DNA of 64,000 nucleotides, taken from contig OY821519.1 of NCBI GenBank assembly GCA_963682025.1, positions 94,912,585-94,976,584 of the forward strand, given 5' to 3'. Positions within the stretch are counted from its first letter, which is position 1, and each line of letters opens with the position of its first letter. Under the pieces are notes generated by a model, which saw nothing but the letters and a program-made list of their open reading frames with translations, was not told the DNA's origin and ran no database searches. Shown in pieces: positions 44,585 through 54,462 of the stretch. This DNA is from Cordilura impudica (Eukaryota > Arthropoda > Insecta > Diptera > Scathophagidae). The position numbers and the translations under genes are program-made.

Positions 44585-45655
44585 TGATTTAATTTTTAAT
44601 TTTTAATTTTTTATTTTTAACTTTTAACTTTTAAGTTTAATTTTTAATTCTTAATTTTTAATTTTTAATTTTTAATTTTTAATTTTTAATTTTTAATTTT
44701 TAATTTTTAATTTTTAATTTTTAATTTTTAATTTTTAATTTTTAATTCTTAATTTTTAATTTTTAATTTTTACTTTTTAATTTTTAATTTTTAATTTTTA
44801 ATTTTTAATTTTTAATTTTTATTTTGAATTTTTAATTTTTGATTTTTAATTTTTAATTTTTAATTTTTAATTTTTAATTTTTAATTTTTAATTTTTAATT
44901 TTTAATTTTTAATTTTTAATTTTTAATTTTTAATTTTTAATTTTTAATTTTTAATTTTTAATTTTTAATTTTTTATTTTTTATTTTTAATTTTTAATTTT
45001 TAATTTTTAATTTTTAATTTTTAATTTTTAATTTTTAATTTTTAATTTTTAATTTTTAATTTTTAATTTTTAATTTCTAATTTTTAATTTTTAATTTTTA
45101 ATTTTTAATTTTTAATTTTTAATTTTTAATTTTTAATTTTTAATTTTTAATTTTTAATTTTTAATTTTTAATTTTTAATTTTTAATTTTTAATTTTTAAT
45201 TTTTAATTTTTATTTTTAATTTTTAATTTTTAATTTTTAATTTTTAATTTTTAATTTTTAATTTTTAATCTTTAATCTTTAATTTTTAATTTTTAATTTT
45301 TAATTTTTAATTTTTAATTTTTAATTTTTAATTTTTAATTTTTAATTTTTAATTTTTAATTTTTAATTTTTAATTTTTAATTTTTAATTTTTAATTTTTA
45401 ATTTTTAATTTTTAATTTTTTATTTTTAATTTTTAATTTTTAATTTTTAATTTTTAATTTTTAATTTTTAATTTTTAATTTTTTATTTTTAATTTTTAAT
45501 TTTTAATTTTTAATTTTTAATTTTTAATTTTTAATTTTTAATTTTTAATTTTTAATTTTTAATTTTTAATTTTTAATTTTTAATTTTTAATTGTTAATTT
45601 TTAATTTTTCATTTTTAATTTTTAATTCTTAATTTTTAATTTTTAATTTTTAATT
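44585..45655. repeat. TTTTTAA heptamer array 2
   Basis: About 1.07 kb of TTTTTAA repeats, same orientation as array 1, with scattered variants (tttttga, ttttta.tttta phase shifts). Ends abruptly in a Tc1-like fragment. Confidence 0.95.
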
Positions 45656-45845
45656 CAATTTCACCACCAGAATGGCCCGCTATGTAAATATTTTGAGCCT
45701 TCGACACCGATTTTCCTCTTGGTAGATCAGGGTTTACGAGCAAGAAATCCAAGGGAAAAATCCATTTTAAACACAAAAGTGCATGATGCCCGCCTGAATT
45801 TTTGTCGAAACAACATGAAATTGGTCTCATAATGACTGAAGAAGC
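45656..45845 (+). pseudogene. Tc1-like transposase fragment
   Basis: Plus-strand frames reading HHQNGPLCKYFEPSTP and then GLRARNPREKSILNTKVHDA, RLNFCRNNMK. The same region is present, in more diverged form, at 42300-42490. This is the segment between the two DNA-binding domains and the catalytic core of Tc1-like transposases; nothing else of the element is visible. Confidence 0.6.
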
Positions 45846-45963
45846 ATAATTTTTACGAGTAAATCAAAAATAACCCTAAACCAATCGGATAGAATCTTGT
45901 ACGTTCGCTGGATAAGGCGCGAATGTTTGGACCACAAGATCATAAATCACGGAGCAAATTTTA

Positions 45964-46722
45964 TGGTCCGACCAAATCACTAATGAAAAAAAAATGTATT
46001 TTTCAACATAATCACCTTTTAGCTCAATACACTTAGTCCAACAATTTTTGTAATCCTTCCAAAAAAAAAATACGATTTTTCGAGGTTCATAAAATAGACA
46101 TTTGTTTGATCAATAATTTCATTTAGAGCTAAATCTCTTTCCACCGAGCCATTTCTATAGGTTTGGAAATAGGAAATAGTCACTGGGGGCTAAATCCGGA
46201 GAATATGGCGGATGAGGTATCAATTCGTAGCCCAACAAACAATCTTCTGAAGTTGTCTCACGATTACTTTTATGGTCAATTGAGAGCAAACGCGGCATAT
46301 CGTGGATTTTTTCGACATTTTCGGGTGTATTGTCCTCAATTGGCCGTCCAGAACGTGCAGCGTCATTTATATTTGTGCGACTACAACGAAAGTGAGTAAG
46401 ACACTTTTTTACCACTGAAATCGATGGTGCAGAGTCTCCATAGTATTTATCAAGCATTTCCTTCGTTTGCTTGACGGCTTTTTTCGCAAAAAATAATGTG
46501 TAATAGGCACTCGAAATTCACTTTTTTCCATTTTTAGAAAAAACCACGAGGTTGTTGTATGTTTTGAACAGCTGTTTAACGCAAAGTAAATGACGGAACT
46601 TGCACAAAATTTTACAGTAGCCTTTTAACAGGTGGCGTATTACTTGATGGGAGCAGTGTTGCATTTCATATAACTAAAAGGGAAAGTTCGAAAAGTCACG
46701 GACTTATTGATCCGCCCTCGGG
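45964..46722 (-). mobile_element. irritans-type mariner, internally deleted
   Basis: 5' end (right) reads cccgagggcggatcaataag then tccgtgacttttcgaacttt, TA beyond; 3' end (left) tggtccgaccaaatcactaa with TA. ~760 bp. Same family as 59746-63047 by termini and protein. Right boundary firm, left approximate. Confidence 0.75.
46000..46460 (-). pseudogene. mariner transposase, N- and C-terminal parts fused by deletion
   Basis: Minus-strand frame MLDKYYGDSAPSISVVKKCL, FRCSRTNINDAARSGRPIED, VEKIHDM, then directly SIDHKSNRETTSEDCL joined to GYELIPHPPYSPDLAPSDYF (third Asp). Everything with the first and second catalytic Asp is missing. C-terminal ELKGDYVEKYIF remains in another frame near 46005-46030. 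Confidence 0.8.
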
Positions 46723-46724
46723 TA

Positions 46725-47460
46725 ACCCATAAAAACAAAGTTTTAATATGAGTATTTTATGCATATGAGTTTTGAATCCCTCCGTGACTGGTCGTGACTA
46801 ATTTAAAATTAATCTTTGGACAGGTGAGGTTTAGTTACTGTACGTAACTGTGCGATACTATGTCGAAACTAATCTTTCTTAACAGCAAGTATATCGACCA
46901 AGTTTCAGATTGATTGGATAAGGGGAAATGGATTTTAAGGCACTGCGTGACTGTGCGTGACTATGCGTAACTGTGCATGACAACCCCAAAATTAATATGT
47001 AGTCATAACAAGACTATGGGCCAAGTTTCTGATCAATTGGTTAGGGGAGAATGGGGTTGACCCATGGCAGACAGACAGACAGAGAGTATGAGTTAAAAGA
47101 AAGCGTTTAAAAAAAATATATATATTTGGTTTGAGACTCGATTTAATATTTGTATGTTCATCATACGCCCCCATTGTAACTTCGGTAAGGTTTTCTGAAA
47201 CGGAAATTGGCAGTGAAAACGCCAAGTTTTTAACTAACAGCTAAATTGTTATAAACAATAAAGGTTTAACTTAAAAAAATACACTTTTGCAAGCAATTAT
47301 TTTTGTTATCGAAAATGAAGGTAGATGTAACTTTTATCTGAACAAAGCGTATATTTTATTTTTTTTTTTTTTTGTTTACATTATTTTGGAGTTGCCAGAT
47401 TTCGATTTGAAACCAAAAAAAACATATGCTATTTTAAAGCAAACTGAAATATCAGCGGAT
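46725..47460. other. unassigned, with short gtgactgtgcg-type repeats
   Basis: At 46775-46985 the motif gactgtgcgtgactatgcgt recurs imperfectly (taactgtgc, gtgactggtcgtgac, taactgtgcatgac). Two parallel blocks contain aagtttc.gat..attgg..aggggaaatgg / gagaatgg, suggesting an internal duplication. No gene recognised. Confidence 0.35.
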
Positions 47461-47462
47461 TT

Positions 47463-47666
47463 TTAGATACAATTGTTACTCCAGTAGTCCACTTTGGAGT
47501 GACTCTTTAAGTAATACGAGTACGCATCGTTTGAGGCATAATACCATTGTATATCAGACTCGAAAAGCCACTTAGCGGGACAAGCCAATGGACAATAATA
47601 ACAAACATAAATCACTGAATCCAGCCAAACAATAATACTAGAAAATTGTAATAACATAAGGGCCAT
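47463..47666 (-). CDS. small opposite-strand ORF, possible secreted peptide, upstream of cuticle gene 3
   Basis: 67 codons. N-terminus MALMLLQFSSIIVWLDSVIY is strongly hydrophobic and could be a signal peptide; the mature part has Cys in CYYCPLAC and a polar Tyr/Ser-rich end (ASNDAYSYYLKSHSKVDYW). The related ORF before gene 1 (25986-26219) keeps the C-terminal pattern. It lies head-to-head with gene 3 with ~360 bp between start codons. No known family recognised. Alternative: non-coding duplicated upstream DNA that happens to be open. Confidence 0.45.
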   Translation of the reverse strand: MALMLLQFSSIIVWLDSVIYVCYYCPLACPAKWLFESDIQWYYASNDAYSYYLKSHSKVDYWSNNCI

Positions 47667-47914
47667 GACCGCAAAAAAAGTTTAACTGACAAAATCTAAA
47701 TTTTACAGGAGATAGTTTCTTAATACATATTATCTTTTCTTTATGTTTAGTATGTAAACACGCTAAGAATGTGCAGTTAAGCTAAAATTGCTTTTGTTTA
47801 GCACTGGTAATGGTAATTCGTACACCCATGAAATTAAAAAGTATTAACGTCATTAACATTTACTTATATGAGGCGAAAATCAATGTCGATATTGAAATAT
47901 GCAAGAGTTTAAAG

Positions 47915-47922
47915 TATAAATA
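47915..47922 (+). promoter_or_regulatory. TATA box of cuticle gene 3
   Basis: TATAAATA in aaagtataaatagccaagtt, 103 bp before the start codon, with the conserved atattagccacagta downstream. caggagatagtttctt lies ~200 bp upstream as in the paralogues. Confidence 0.8.
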
Positions 47923-48024
47923 GCCAAGTTAGTTCTCATATTAGCCACAGTAGTCGTAGCAAGTTTAATTGTTTCATTATAATAATCTTAAACTTTAAAT
48001 TGGCCGAATAATACATCAAATATT

Positions 48025-48925
48025 ATGCGTTTTCTTAGCACCACAATCGCTTTAGTAGCCGTCTGCTGTTTGGCTGTGTCTGGACATTCGCATCATGGTC
48101 ATCATGGACATGGACATGGACATGGACATAGTGAGGAGGTAGGCTACTCAGTAGATATCAAACACGGACATCACGGAGGACATGGAGGTCATGGCGGTCA
48201 TGGTGGTCATGGTGGTCATGGCGGTCATGGTGGTCACGGTGGTCATGGTGGTCATGGTGGTCATGATGGTGGACATCATGGCGGTCATGGTGGTCATGAC
48301 GGTGGACATCATGGTGGTCATGGTGGTGGACATCATGGAGGCCATGGGCACGATCACGGTCATGATCATCATGCCCATCCTAAATATGAATTCGATTATG
48401 GTGTTAAGGACACAAAAACCGGTGACATTAAACACCACAAAGAACATAGAGATGGTCATAAGGTTAAGGGTAAGTTTCTAGAAAGAATGCAAGGCAGACT
48501 TGTGTTTCTACACTGTATTGAGTTGCAACTGACGCGTTCATATGTGGACTCGGTTGTAACAACTGTGTCATTTCATTGGCTACACAAGAGTTAAAGCCAT
48601 TGAAATATTAAAATTGGTTGTCCGTCCCAGTGTTATAACTAATTTCCATTTTTTTATTCCATTTTTAGGCAGCTACTCACTAAAAGAAGCTGATGGCACA
48701 ACTCGTCACGTAGAATACACTGCTGATAAAAAGGAAGGTTTCAAAGCTAAAGTTCATATAAGCGGCCATGCTCATGCTGATCACGGACATGGACATGGAC
48801 ACGGCCACCATGATCATGGACATCATGGTCATGGACATCACCACGCTAGCAGTTATGTTCATTTCAAAAAACACGAAGAAACGAAACACCATGGTGACCA
48901 TGGCCATCACGGACATGGCCACTAA
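48025..48925 (+). CDS. RR-2 cuticular protein, His/Gly-rich, gene 3
   Basis: Exon 1 48025-48469, GT-AG intron 48470-48668 (199 bp), exon 2 48669-48925: 233 residues. Signal peptide MRFLSTTIALVAVCCLAVSG; GGH repeats with GGHDGGHH variants (about residues 52-115); RR-2 domain HPKYEFDYGVKDTKTGDIKH, EHRDGHKVKG^SYSL, EADGTTRHVEYTADKKEGFK; His-rich tail with GHGHGHHDHGHHGHGHH and SSYVHFKKHEETKHHG, ending GHGH. Intron and coding sequence are closest to gene 2; the 3' flank and the upstream small ORF are closest to gene 1. Secreted chitin-binding structural protein of cuticle. Confidence 0.94.
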
Positions 48926-49442
48926 GGAGCTCGACTGTATTAAGTACTGAATATTAAATAAAGAATATATGAAAAAGACCATTAATAAAACAGTTTGTTA
49001 TTTGTTTTAAAAATATATTACTGCCCTAAAATAAAAATGCAAGATGCCTTGCTAAGCTTTTAGTAAGTTTTTTCTACAACCGACTCTTTTAATTTGGACA
49101 TTATGTGGAAAATTGTATGTACAGTGACACAATGAATAGACTCTGAACAGATTTGATTTATTTTTGTTTATTATATCCATGAATCTTCAATTCAAATATA
49201 GACACAGCAGAAATAATTTTATTTATAATCCCCATATAAAGCGCAGCGTTCCTATTAAGGTTTTCTACCGATAAATCGATCCAATAAAAAGAACAAGAAA
49301 AACCTTTGATCGACCAACTTAAAAATTGTGCTTTTCAACTAAGAAATAATGCTTTTAATTTGTGTCGATTAATCGAATAAATAGAATATTTTTTAAATGA
49401 GTTTAAAAACAAACAAAAAAAATGTTTTATTTCTGAAGGATA
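48926..49442. other. 3' flank of gene 3 and unassigned DNA
   Basis: aataaa at 48956-48962 is a likely poly(A) signal. 49008-49075 matches the gene 1 flank. Beyond 49080 nothing is recognised. Confidence 0.45.
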
Positions 49443-49833
49443 ATGCCGTTTTCTTTTCTGACAAAAAATGTCGCCCTTTTTTGCCCTTTTTTGGAAAAGT
49501 GTATTTTTTATATATTCTGAATTAAGAGCAGAAAGAGCAGAAAGGCCTCAAAGTGCTGTGTTCATAAATGCAAAAAATTTTGATTATTATCCTCTTGGAA
49601 GTCATAGGTTGAAAATATTCAAAAAAGGGGAACAATGGGGAAATATTCTCACACTATGACCTGAAAGAAGTCAATGGCTGGAATTTTTTGCGATTTACGA
49701 GGGCTCGCCTTTGAGACCTTTCGATTGTTGTATAAGATAAGGTTGCTCTAAATTCAGAATATATAAAAAAAATACACTTTTCGAAAAAAGGGCAAAAAAA
49801 GGGCGAAATTTTTTGTTAGAAAAGAAAACGCCA
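49443..49833. mobile_element. hairpin MITE, ~391 bp, TA flanks
   Basis: Arms of ~90 bp: atgccgttttcttttctgac ... ttttttgcccttttttggaa ... atatattctgaattaagagc, reversed at 49744-49833. TA on each side (49441-49442, 49834-49835). No coding; the open frame 49468-49659 covers the arm. Confidence 0.7.
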
Positions 49834-49835
49834 TA

Positions 49836-50333
49836 AGAAATAATGTTTTATATCTGAAATATTATACATTTATTGCAAAATTTTAACTCGAAAATATCAT
49901 ATAAGCAAAAAAGTTATATATTTTATTTTTTTTTTTAAATTATTTTACAAAGTCATATGAACTTATATATTATATTTTTCAAAACTGTTCTGATTTTTTT
50001 TTTTTTTGAACAAATATAATCTCAATTTATTTGTATATGTATTTTTTGCATCGTTTTTTTTTTAATGTTTGAAACAAAACATTTACTGGAAATTAGTTTT
50101 TATATAAAAATATAAATTTTAATTTCAATTTATTCTGATTTAATTTTTTTCAGTTTATTTGGTTTTCAGTTTTATACAAAAAAAAAAAATTGGAACATTT
50201 ATTTTTAATCGACTAATCGAAGCATTTTTAAAATTCTGAATCGACTAAAGCCACTTTTCTTGGCCAAAATTAAAAAAATGTTAATAAAAAGTTTTTGGGT
50301 AAACAAACTATTATTTATTTAAATTTCAGTATA
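49836..50333. other. unassigned AT-rich DNA
   Basis: Poly(T) tracts and atcgactaatcga-type inverted bits (49260-49380 versus 50205-50250: tcgattaatcgaa and tcgactaatcgaa). No gene or element ends recognised. Confidence 0.3.
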
Positions 50334-51825
50334 CACTTCGCTTCACATGAATAGGTGCAGTGATTTAGCAATCAATTTAAGCTTCCTGCTCTCAAGATAA
50401 TTCATGGAGAAGATTGTTTCGTACTTTTTATTAAAGGTTTAACAATTGAGAAAGAGTGTAAACAATGAAAAGTCGGAAGAGATCCGTTAGATTTAATCTG
50501 TGCTTCTTTTTATAATTATTCAAGAAAATAAGAATTATTTTTGCGTCACTTGAATAGGTGCATATTGAAAAAAAGCATAAAACAGCAAAATAATTAAAAA
50601 AACACGAAAAAAATAAAGTTTTGTGTGTAAATTTTATTTTTTATTAAATTTTAATAATGTGTACTTCCGCCTTTCGACAAAATTATCTCATAAATTCTAT
50701 TTGGAAGGAAGTCATACAGTTGCGATAACTATTGCAAGGAAATTTGCGACCATGCCGATTTTATTGCAGCAATTAGAGATTCTCGGTCATCAAATTGCCT
50801 TCCAGACTCGTACACTTTCCGAGACAACTATACCCACACGTTTTCCATTATATTTATGTCCGGGGAGTATAGCGGCCATGGCAGCAGTTCAACATTTTGC
50901 TCGCTAATCCACGTTTTAATACTCCTTGCTGTGTGGATAGGAGCATTATCCTGTTGGAAAGCCCATGGGATGGGTCCAAACAAGTCTTGAAATTTTGGGA
51001 ACGCCGTTTGCAGAATAGATTGGGTAGGAATTTGCTATCATTTTCGTGGTTTGAAATACCAAATCTATGACTCCATAGTACCAAATCGCGCCCAGACCAT
51101 AACACCACCTACTCGACTATGGCGACGGGCTAAAAAATGTTCTTCCTCCCTCAAATCATGGAAATATTAGTTAAAACCATCGGGTCTATCAAAATTGAAC
51201 TTCTTTTCATCTGAGAAAACTACTTTATTCAACTTACTCTTCCAAGTCATGTGTTCTTTGCAGAAATTCAACCGTAGTTCCTTACGTTTAATGGTGGTTT
51301 TTTCTGCTATTTAATTCGCTTTAAGTGTTCTGCTGCATTTATTATCCTTCTTACGGTAGAAACACTAGCACTGGAAACACTTCTTGCTTTAATTTTTGCA
51401 GCAGAGTCACTAGAATTTGAGGCTATGCTTAGAATATTTCGCCTTTCGGCAGCTGTTGTGGCCATTATTTGCCTTCCCATTTTCATTTAAAATTGACAGA
51501 AAACTATTTTTATTTTTTGTTTTTAAAAAATGCTGATTTTTTTTTTTTAGCTAAAATTGGCAGAAATGACCACACAGCCACTTTTTAATCAGTGCACCTA
51601 TTCAACTGACGAAAAATAATTCACATTTTTTTTTTGACAAATTATAAAAAGAAGCACGGATTAAATCTAACGGAACTTTTTCGACTTTTCTTTGTTTACA
51701 CACTTTTTCTCAATTGGTTAACCTTTAATAAAAAGTACAAAACAATCCTTTCCATGAATTATCTTGAGAGCAGAAAGCTTAAATTGATTGCTAAATCACT
51801 GCACCTATTCATGTGAAGCGAAGTG
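50334..51825 (-). mobile_element. Tc1-like element with IR/DR termini
   Basis: TA-flanked (50332-50333, 51826-51827). Inverted arms of ~235 bp (50334-50566, 51589-51825). Each arm carries two copies of CACWTGAATAGGTGCA-like repeats: outer 50344-50359 and 51800-51815, inner 50547-50562 and ~51593-51608. This inverted-repeat/direct-repeat layout is that of Minos/S/Paris-like Tc1 elements, where both repeats bind transposase. Confidence 0.88.
50655..51490 (-). pseudogene. Tc1-like DD34E transposase, several stops
   Basis: Minus-strand reading: MGRQIMATTAAERRNILSIA, SVSSASVSTVRRIINAAEHL, VRKELRLNFCKEHMTWKSKL, KVVFSDEKKFNFDRPDGFN (first Asp), HFLARRHSRVGGVMVWARFG, AFQQDNAPIHTARSIKTWIS (second Asp), PLYSPDINIMENVW (Glu 34 residues after the Asp), then ESLIAAIKSAWSQI to ILSKGGSTHY. 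Stops at four or more places and one missing segment between the DNA-binding and catalytic parts. Catalytic triad positions themselves are retained. Confidence 0.85.
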
Positions 51826-52279
51826 TATTTTACAAATTTTATATGAAAACATTAACCCTTAAATGCAAATTTTTTATTTAATGCAATTATTTACTTTATA
51901 TACATTTAATTATATACATTTAATTTGTTTATCCAAATCTGATTCTACTCTTAACATTACTTCAATTGTTTCTTTTGTAAACTCCAATTTTAATGGACGA
52001 CAAAACCTTGCCGATTTAGGAGTACGATTGTTCCCAAGAGCATTTCCTGAGGATTCCAATAGTCTCAATGGTATCACTGTCGTTGCCGAAAAGGACAAAT
52101 CGGCATAACGGGATGTACTTGGCTGAAGAAAGGACTGTTTAACCTTCCTGACTATTTTCGTTTTTGTGAGATACATTTGCATTTTTATGTCTCTCGGACC
52201 GATTTTAAACTTTTGATTCTGGGGGGGACGATTCTTAAGATATTCAAAAATGGTGAAGGGGCCATATTTAACAGCGTCT

Positions 52280-52613
52280 GCGGAAAATTTCCCGAAAACA
52301 ATTTCCGGAAAACAATTTCCCAAATACAGTTGCCCGAAAACAATTGCCCGAAAAAACAAATCCCCGAAAAACAATTCCCCGAAAACAATTTCCCGAAATT
52401 ACAATTTCCCGAAAACAATTTCCCGAAATTTCTATTTCCCGAAATTACGATTTCCCGAAAAAAATTTCCCGAAATTACAATTTCCCTATTTTTAGTTTAC
52501 AACTTCCCATATATTCTTGATTTCCCCCATAAAAAAAATTGCTGCATACGATTTCTTGAAAAAACAATTTCCCGAGTATACGACTTCTCGAAAAAAAAAA
52601 ACAATTCCCCCAC
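52280..52613. repeat. left minisatellite arm of the MULE-like element
   Basis: ~20 units of 13-17 bp (cccgaaaacaattt, cccgaaattacaattt), decaying toward the inside into c-rich sequence. Complementary to 53188-53433. Confidence 0.9.
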
Positions 52614-52821
52614 CCCGCACCGCGCCCTTCCTCTTCCACCCTCCCTCGTCATCCGGACCTATTTATTGGAGTGTCATACGCTTATTTTTTCATTGTGACT
52701 TTGAACACTTCGGTATTCAGACTTCCCGACGGATAACGCTCACTCCATCACATCCTGCCCTTGCAGTAGCTGCTACGGAATCGTTACCATCTTGCATAGC
52801 GAAGTTTTTTAGTTATTTGGG

Positions 52822-53185
52822 TTGCAATGCTCAGTTACTATGCCACTTGAATTCCTGGATAGCGAAAAAGGTAAACCGAGGTTGCTTTTGAATGGTTTCT
52901 TGTATCATGACGACGGTCAGTCCGTTGATAGCGTTTATTGGGGTTGTATCCTTTATCGAGGAAAACATTGTACCGGTAGGGTCATACAACGATACTATAA
53001 AAAAAGGCTCTTCACAATCACAGTGCCGAAGCGGCTTTCGTTGCTAAAGAAAAAATCGTTAATGAGCTGAAAGATCTTGCCCAGACCACTACATCAAGTG
53101 GTCATGAACTGATTGCTCGCGCTTCGGCCGGAATTTCTGATGGTATTGTTTCGGAAATGCCACCAACAAGCTCTTTGAAGAAATA
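52822..53185 (+). pseudogene. FLYWCH zinc-finger protein fragment, one frameshift
   Basis: FLYWCH-type DNA/protein-binding zinc finger, often found with MULE transposases and in insect chromatin proteins. Reads EKGKPRLLLNGFLYHDDGQS, VDSVYWGCILYRGKHCTGRV (the F-L-Y, W and C positions), then after a one-base slip in an A7 run (52999-53005) HNHSAEAAFVAKEKIVNELK, completing the C2H2 set with HNH, and GHELIARASAGISDGI to PPTSSLKK and a stop at ~53185. The final PP...LKK resembles the linker that precedes a MULE transposase core in fuller proteins. Frame otherwise clean. Confidence 0.78.
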
Positions 53186-53187
53186 GT

Positions 53188-53433
53188 AATTTCGGGAAAT
53201 TGTAGTTTCAGGAAATTGTGTTCAGGAAATTGTATTTCGGGAAATTGTATTTCGGGAAATTGTAATTTAGGGAAATTGTAATTTCGGGAAATTGTGTTCG
53301 GGAAATTGTAATTTCGGCAAATTGTCATTTCAGGAAATTGTGTTCGGGAAATTGTAATTTCGGGAAATTGTTTTCGGGAAATTCTTTTCGGGAAATTGTT
53401 TTCGGGAAATTGTTTTCGGGAAATTTTCCGCAA
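53188..53433. repeat. right minisatellite arm of the MULE-like element
   Basis: ~16 units of aattgtaatttcggga / aattgttttcggga, inverse of the left arm. Minus-strand open frame 53089-53433 over it is an artefact. Confidence 0.9.
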
Positions 53434-53639
53434 ATCATTTAACAGACTAAACTGAAGTAACTAACAAAAAACTCTTATAACTCACAGCATCGGTTTATAT
53501 TTCATCATGTAATTATTGTAATTAACAAGAAAGTTATGCGTCGGCCTTACAGACAACGAAAATGGTAAGGAAGGTTAAAATGAGCTTGGCCAGTGCTACT
53601 GTGAAATCCATAGCTTAAAATAAATTCTGTTAACATATA

Positions 53640-54462
53640 AAGGGTGATCCATTTCGAGGTTCCCTACTCTTTTAAAGAAAAAAACACAGAAAGTTCAAAT
53701 TTAATGTTTCTTATCATTTGAAAGAATATTCTTTTGCATTTATTTTTTGAAGATTATGTCTATCTGACTGGTAACTGGCGAATGACACGCGTGATGTTTT
53801 GCTCCAAGGCCTGAATCGAAGCGGGATTGTCCGCATAAACTTTGGACTTTACATATCCCCACAGGAAAAAGTCTAACAGTGTGATATCACACGATCTTGG
53901 TGGCCAATCGAGCCCAAAACGTGAAATTATCTGCTCACAGAAGTGTTCTCTCAATAAATCCATTGATTGATGCGCTGTGTGGGAAGCGGCGCCGTCTTGT
54001 TGAAATCAAATGTCGCCGAGATCACGAGCTTCAATTTCAGGCATCATAAGTCAGTCCGAATTGCTGCGAACGGCGCCGAATAAACTCTCCACGGTTTTCG
54101 TGTACACTCTCAGCTACGGCCGCTATATTTTCTTCACTGCGTGCTGGACGTGGTCTATTCGGTCGAATATTATCCAATAATGAATGCTGGGTCTCAAGAT
54201 GGGTGAAGGTGTTGCGAATAGTATGCTCAGTAGGCCGATTATGTTGACCATAAGTTGAGCGAAATGTACGAAACACATTCTTCACAGAACGTGAATTTTC
54301 GTAATAAAGTTGAACGATTTGTAAACGTTGTTCAGGCGTAAGTCTTTCCATGATGAAATGTTAAACAATACTAACAAAAATAACATGACAGCATGACACG
54401 ACTCACACGTGATCTGTCAAAAAAAGGCTATTTAAAAAAGTATCTCTACTTGGATCACCCGG
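53640..54462 (-). mobile_element. DD41D mariner, deletion copy B
   Basis: TA-flanked; ends (reversed) ccgggtgatccaagtagaga and aagggtgatccatttcgagg, the same family as 21745-22658. N-terminal block with a good start: MERLTPEQRLQIVQLYYENS through IRRRSQQFGLTYDA, then a deletion to the segment around the second Asp (QQDGAASHTAHQS) and DITLLDFFLWGYVKS; C-terminus lost after VIRQLPV. Inserted in the Transib-like copy. Confidence 0.88.

Larger units (their letters stand above)
52275..53436 (+). mobile_element. MULE-like element with minisatellite inverted repeats and a FLYWCH gene
   Basis: Flanked by a perfect 9-bp duplication ATTTAACAG (52266-52274, 53437-53445), the hallmark length for Mutator-like elements. 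Both ends converge on TGCGGAAAATTTCCCGAAAA, and each arm is a tandem array of AATTTCCCGAAAA/AATTTCCCGAAATTAC units in opposite orientation (52280-52610 and 53188-53433). The ~575-bp centre encodes a FLYWCH zinc finger. No DDE transposase is present, so it is non-autonomous. The arms resemble foldback elements in architecture. Confidence 0.75.
52143..53574. mobile_element. TTAA-flanked MITE (piggyBac-type) hosting a MULE
   Basis: TTAA at 52139-52142 and 53575-53578. Ends CCTTCCTGACTATTTTCGTT and, reversed, CCTTCCTTACCATTTTCGTT. Without the inner element it is ~260 bp. TTAA duplication and CC termini are those of piggyBac-type non-autonomous elements. The insertion interrupts the Transib-like transposase without other change. 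Confidence 0.75.

Noticed and set aside
53089..53433. Minus-strand ORF with FPEITISRNN-like repeats
   Set aside because: It is the minisatellite arm of the MULE-like element read in frame; the repeat unit explains it fully.
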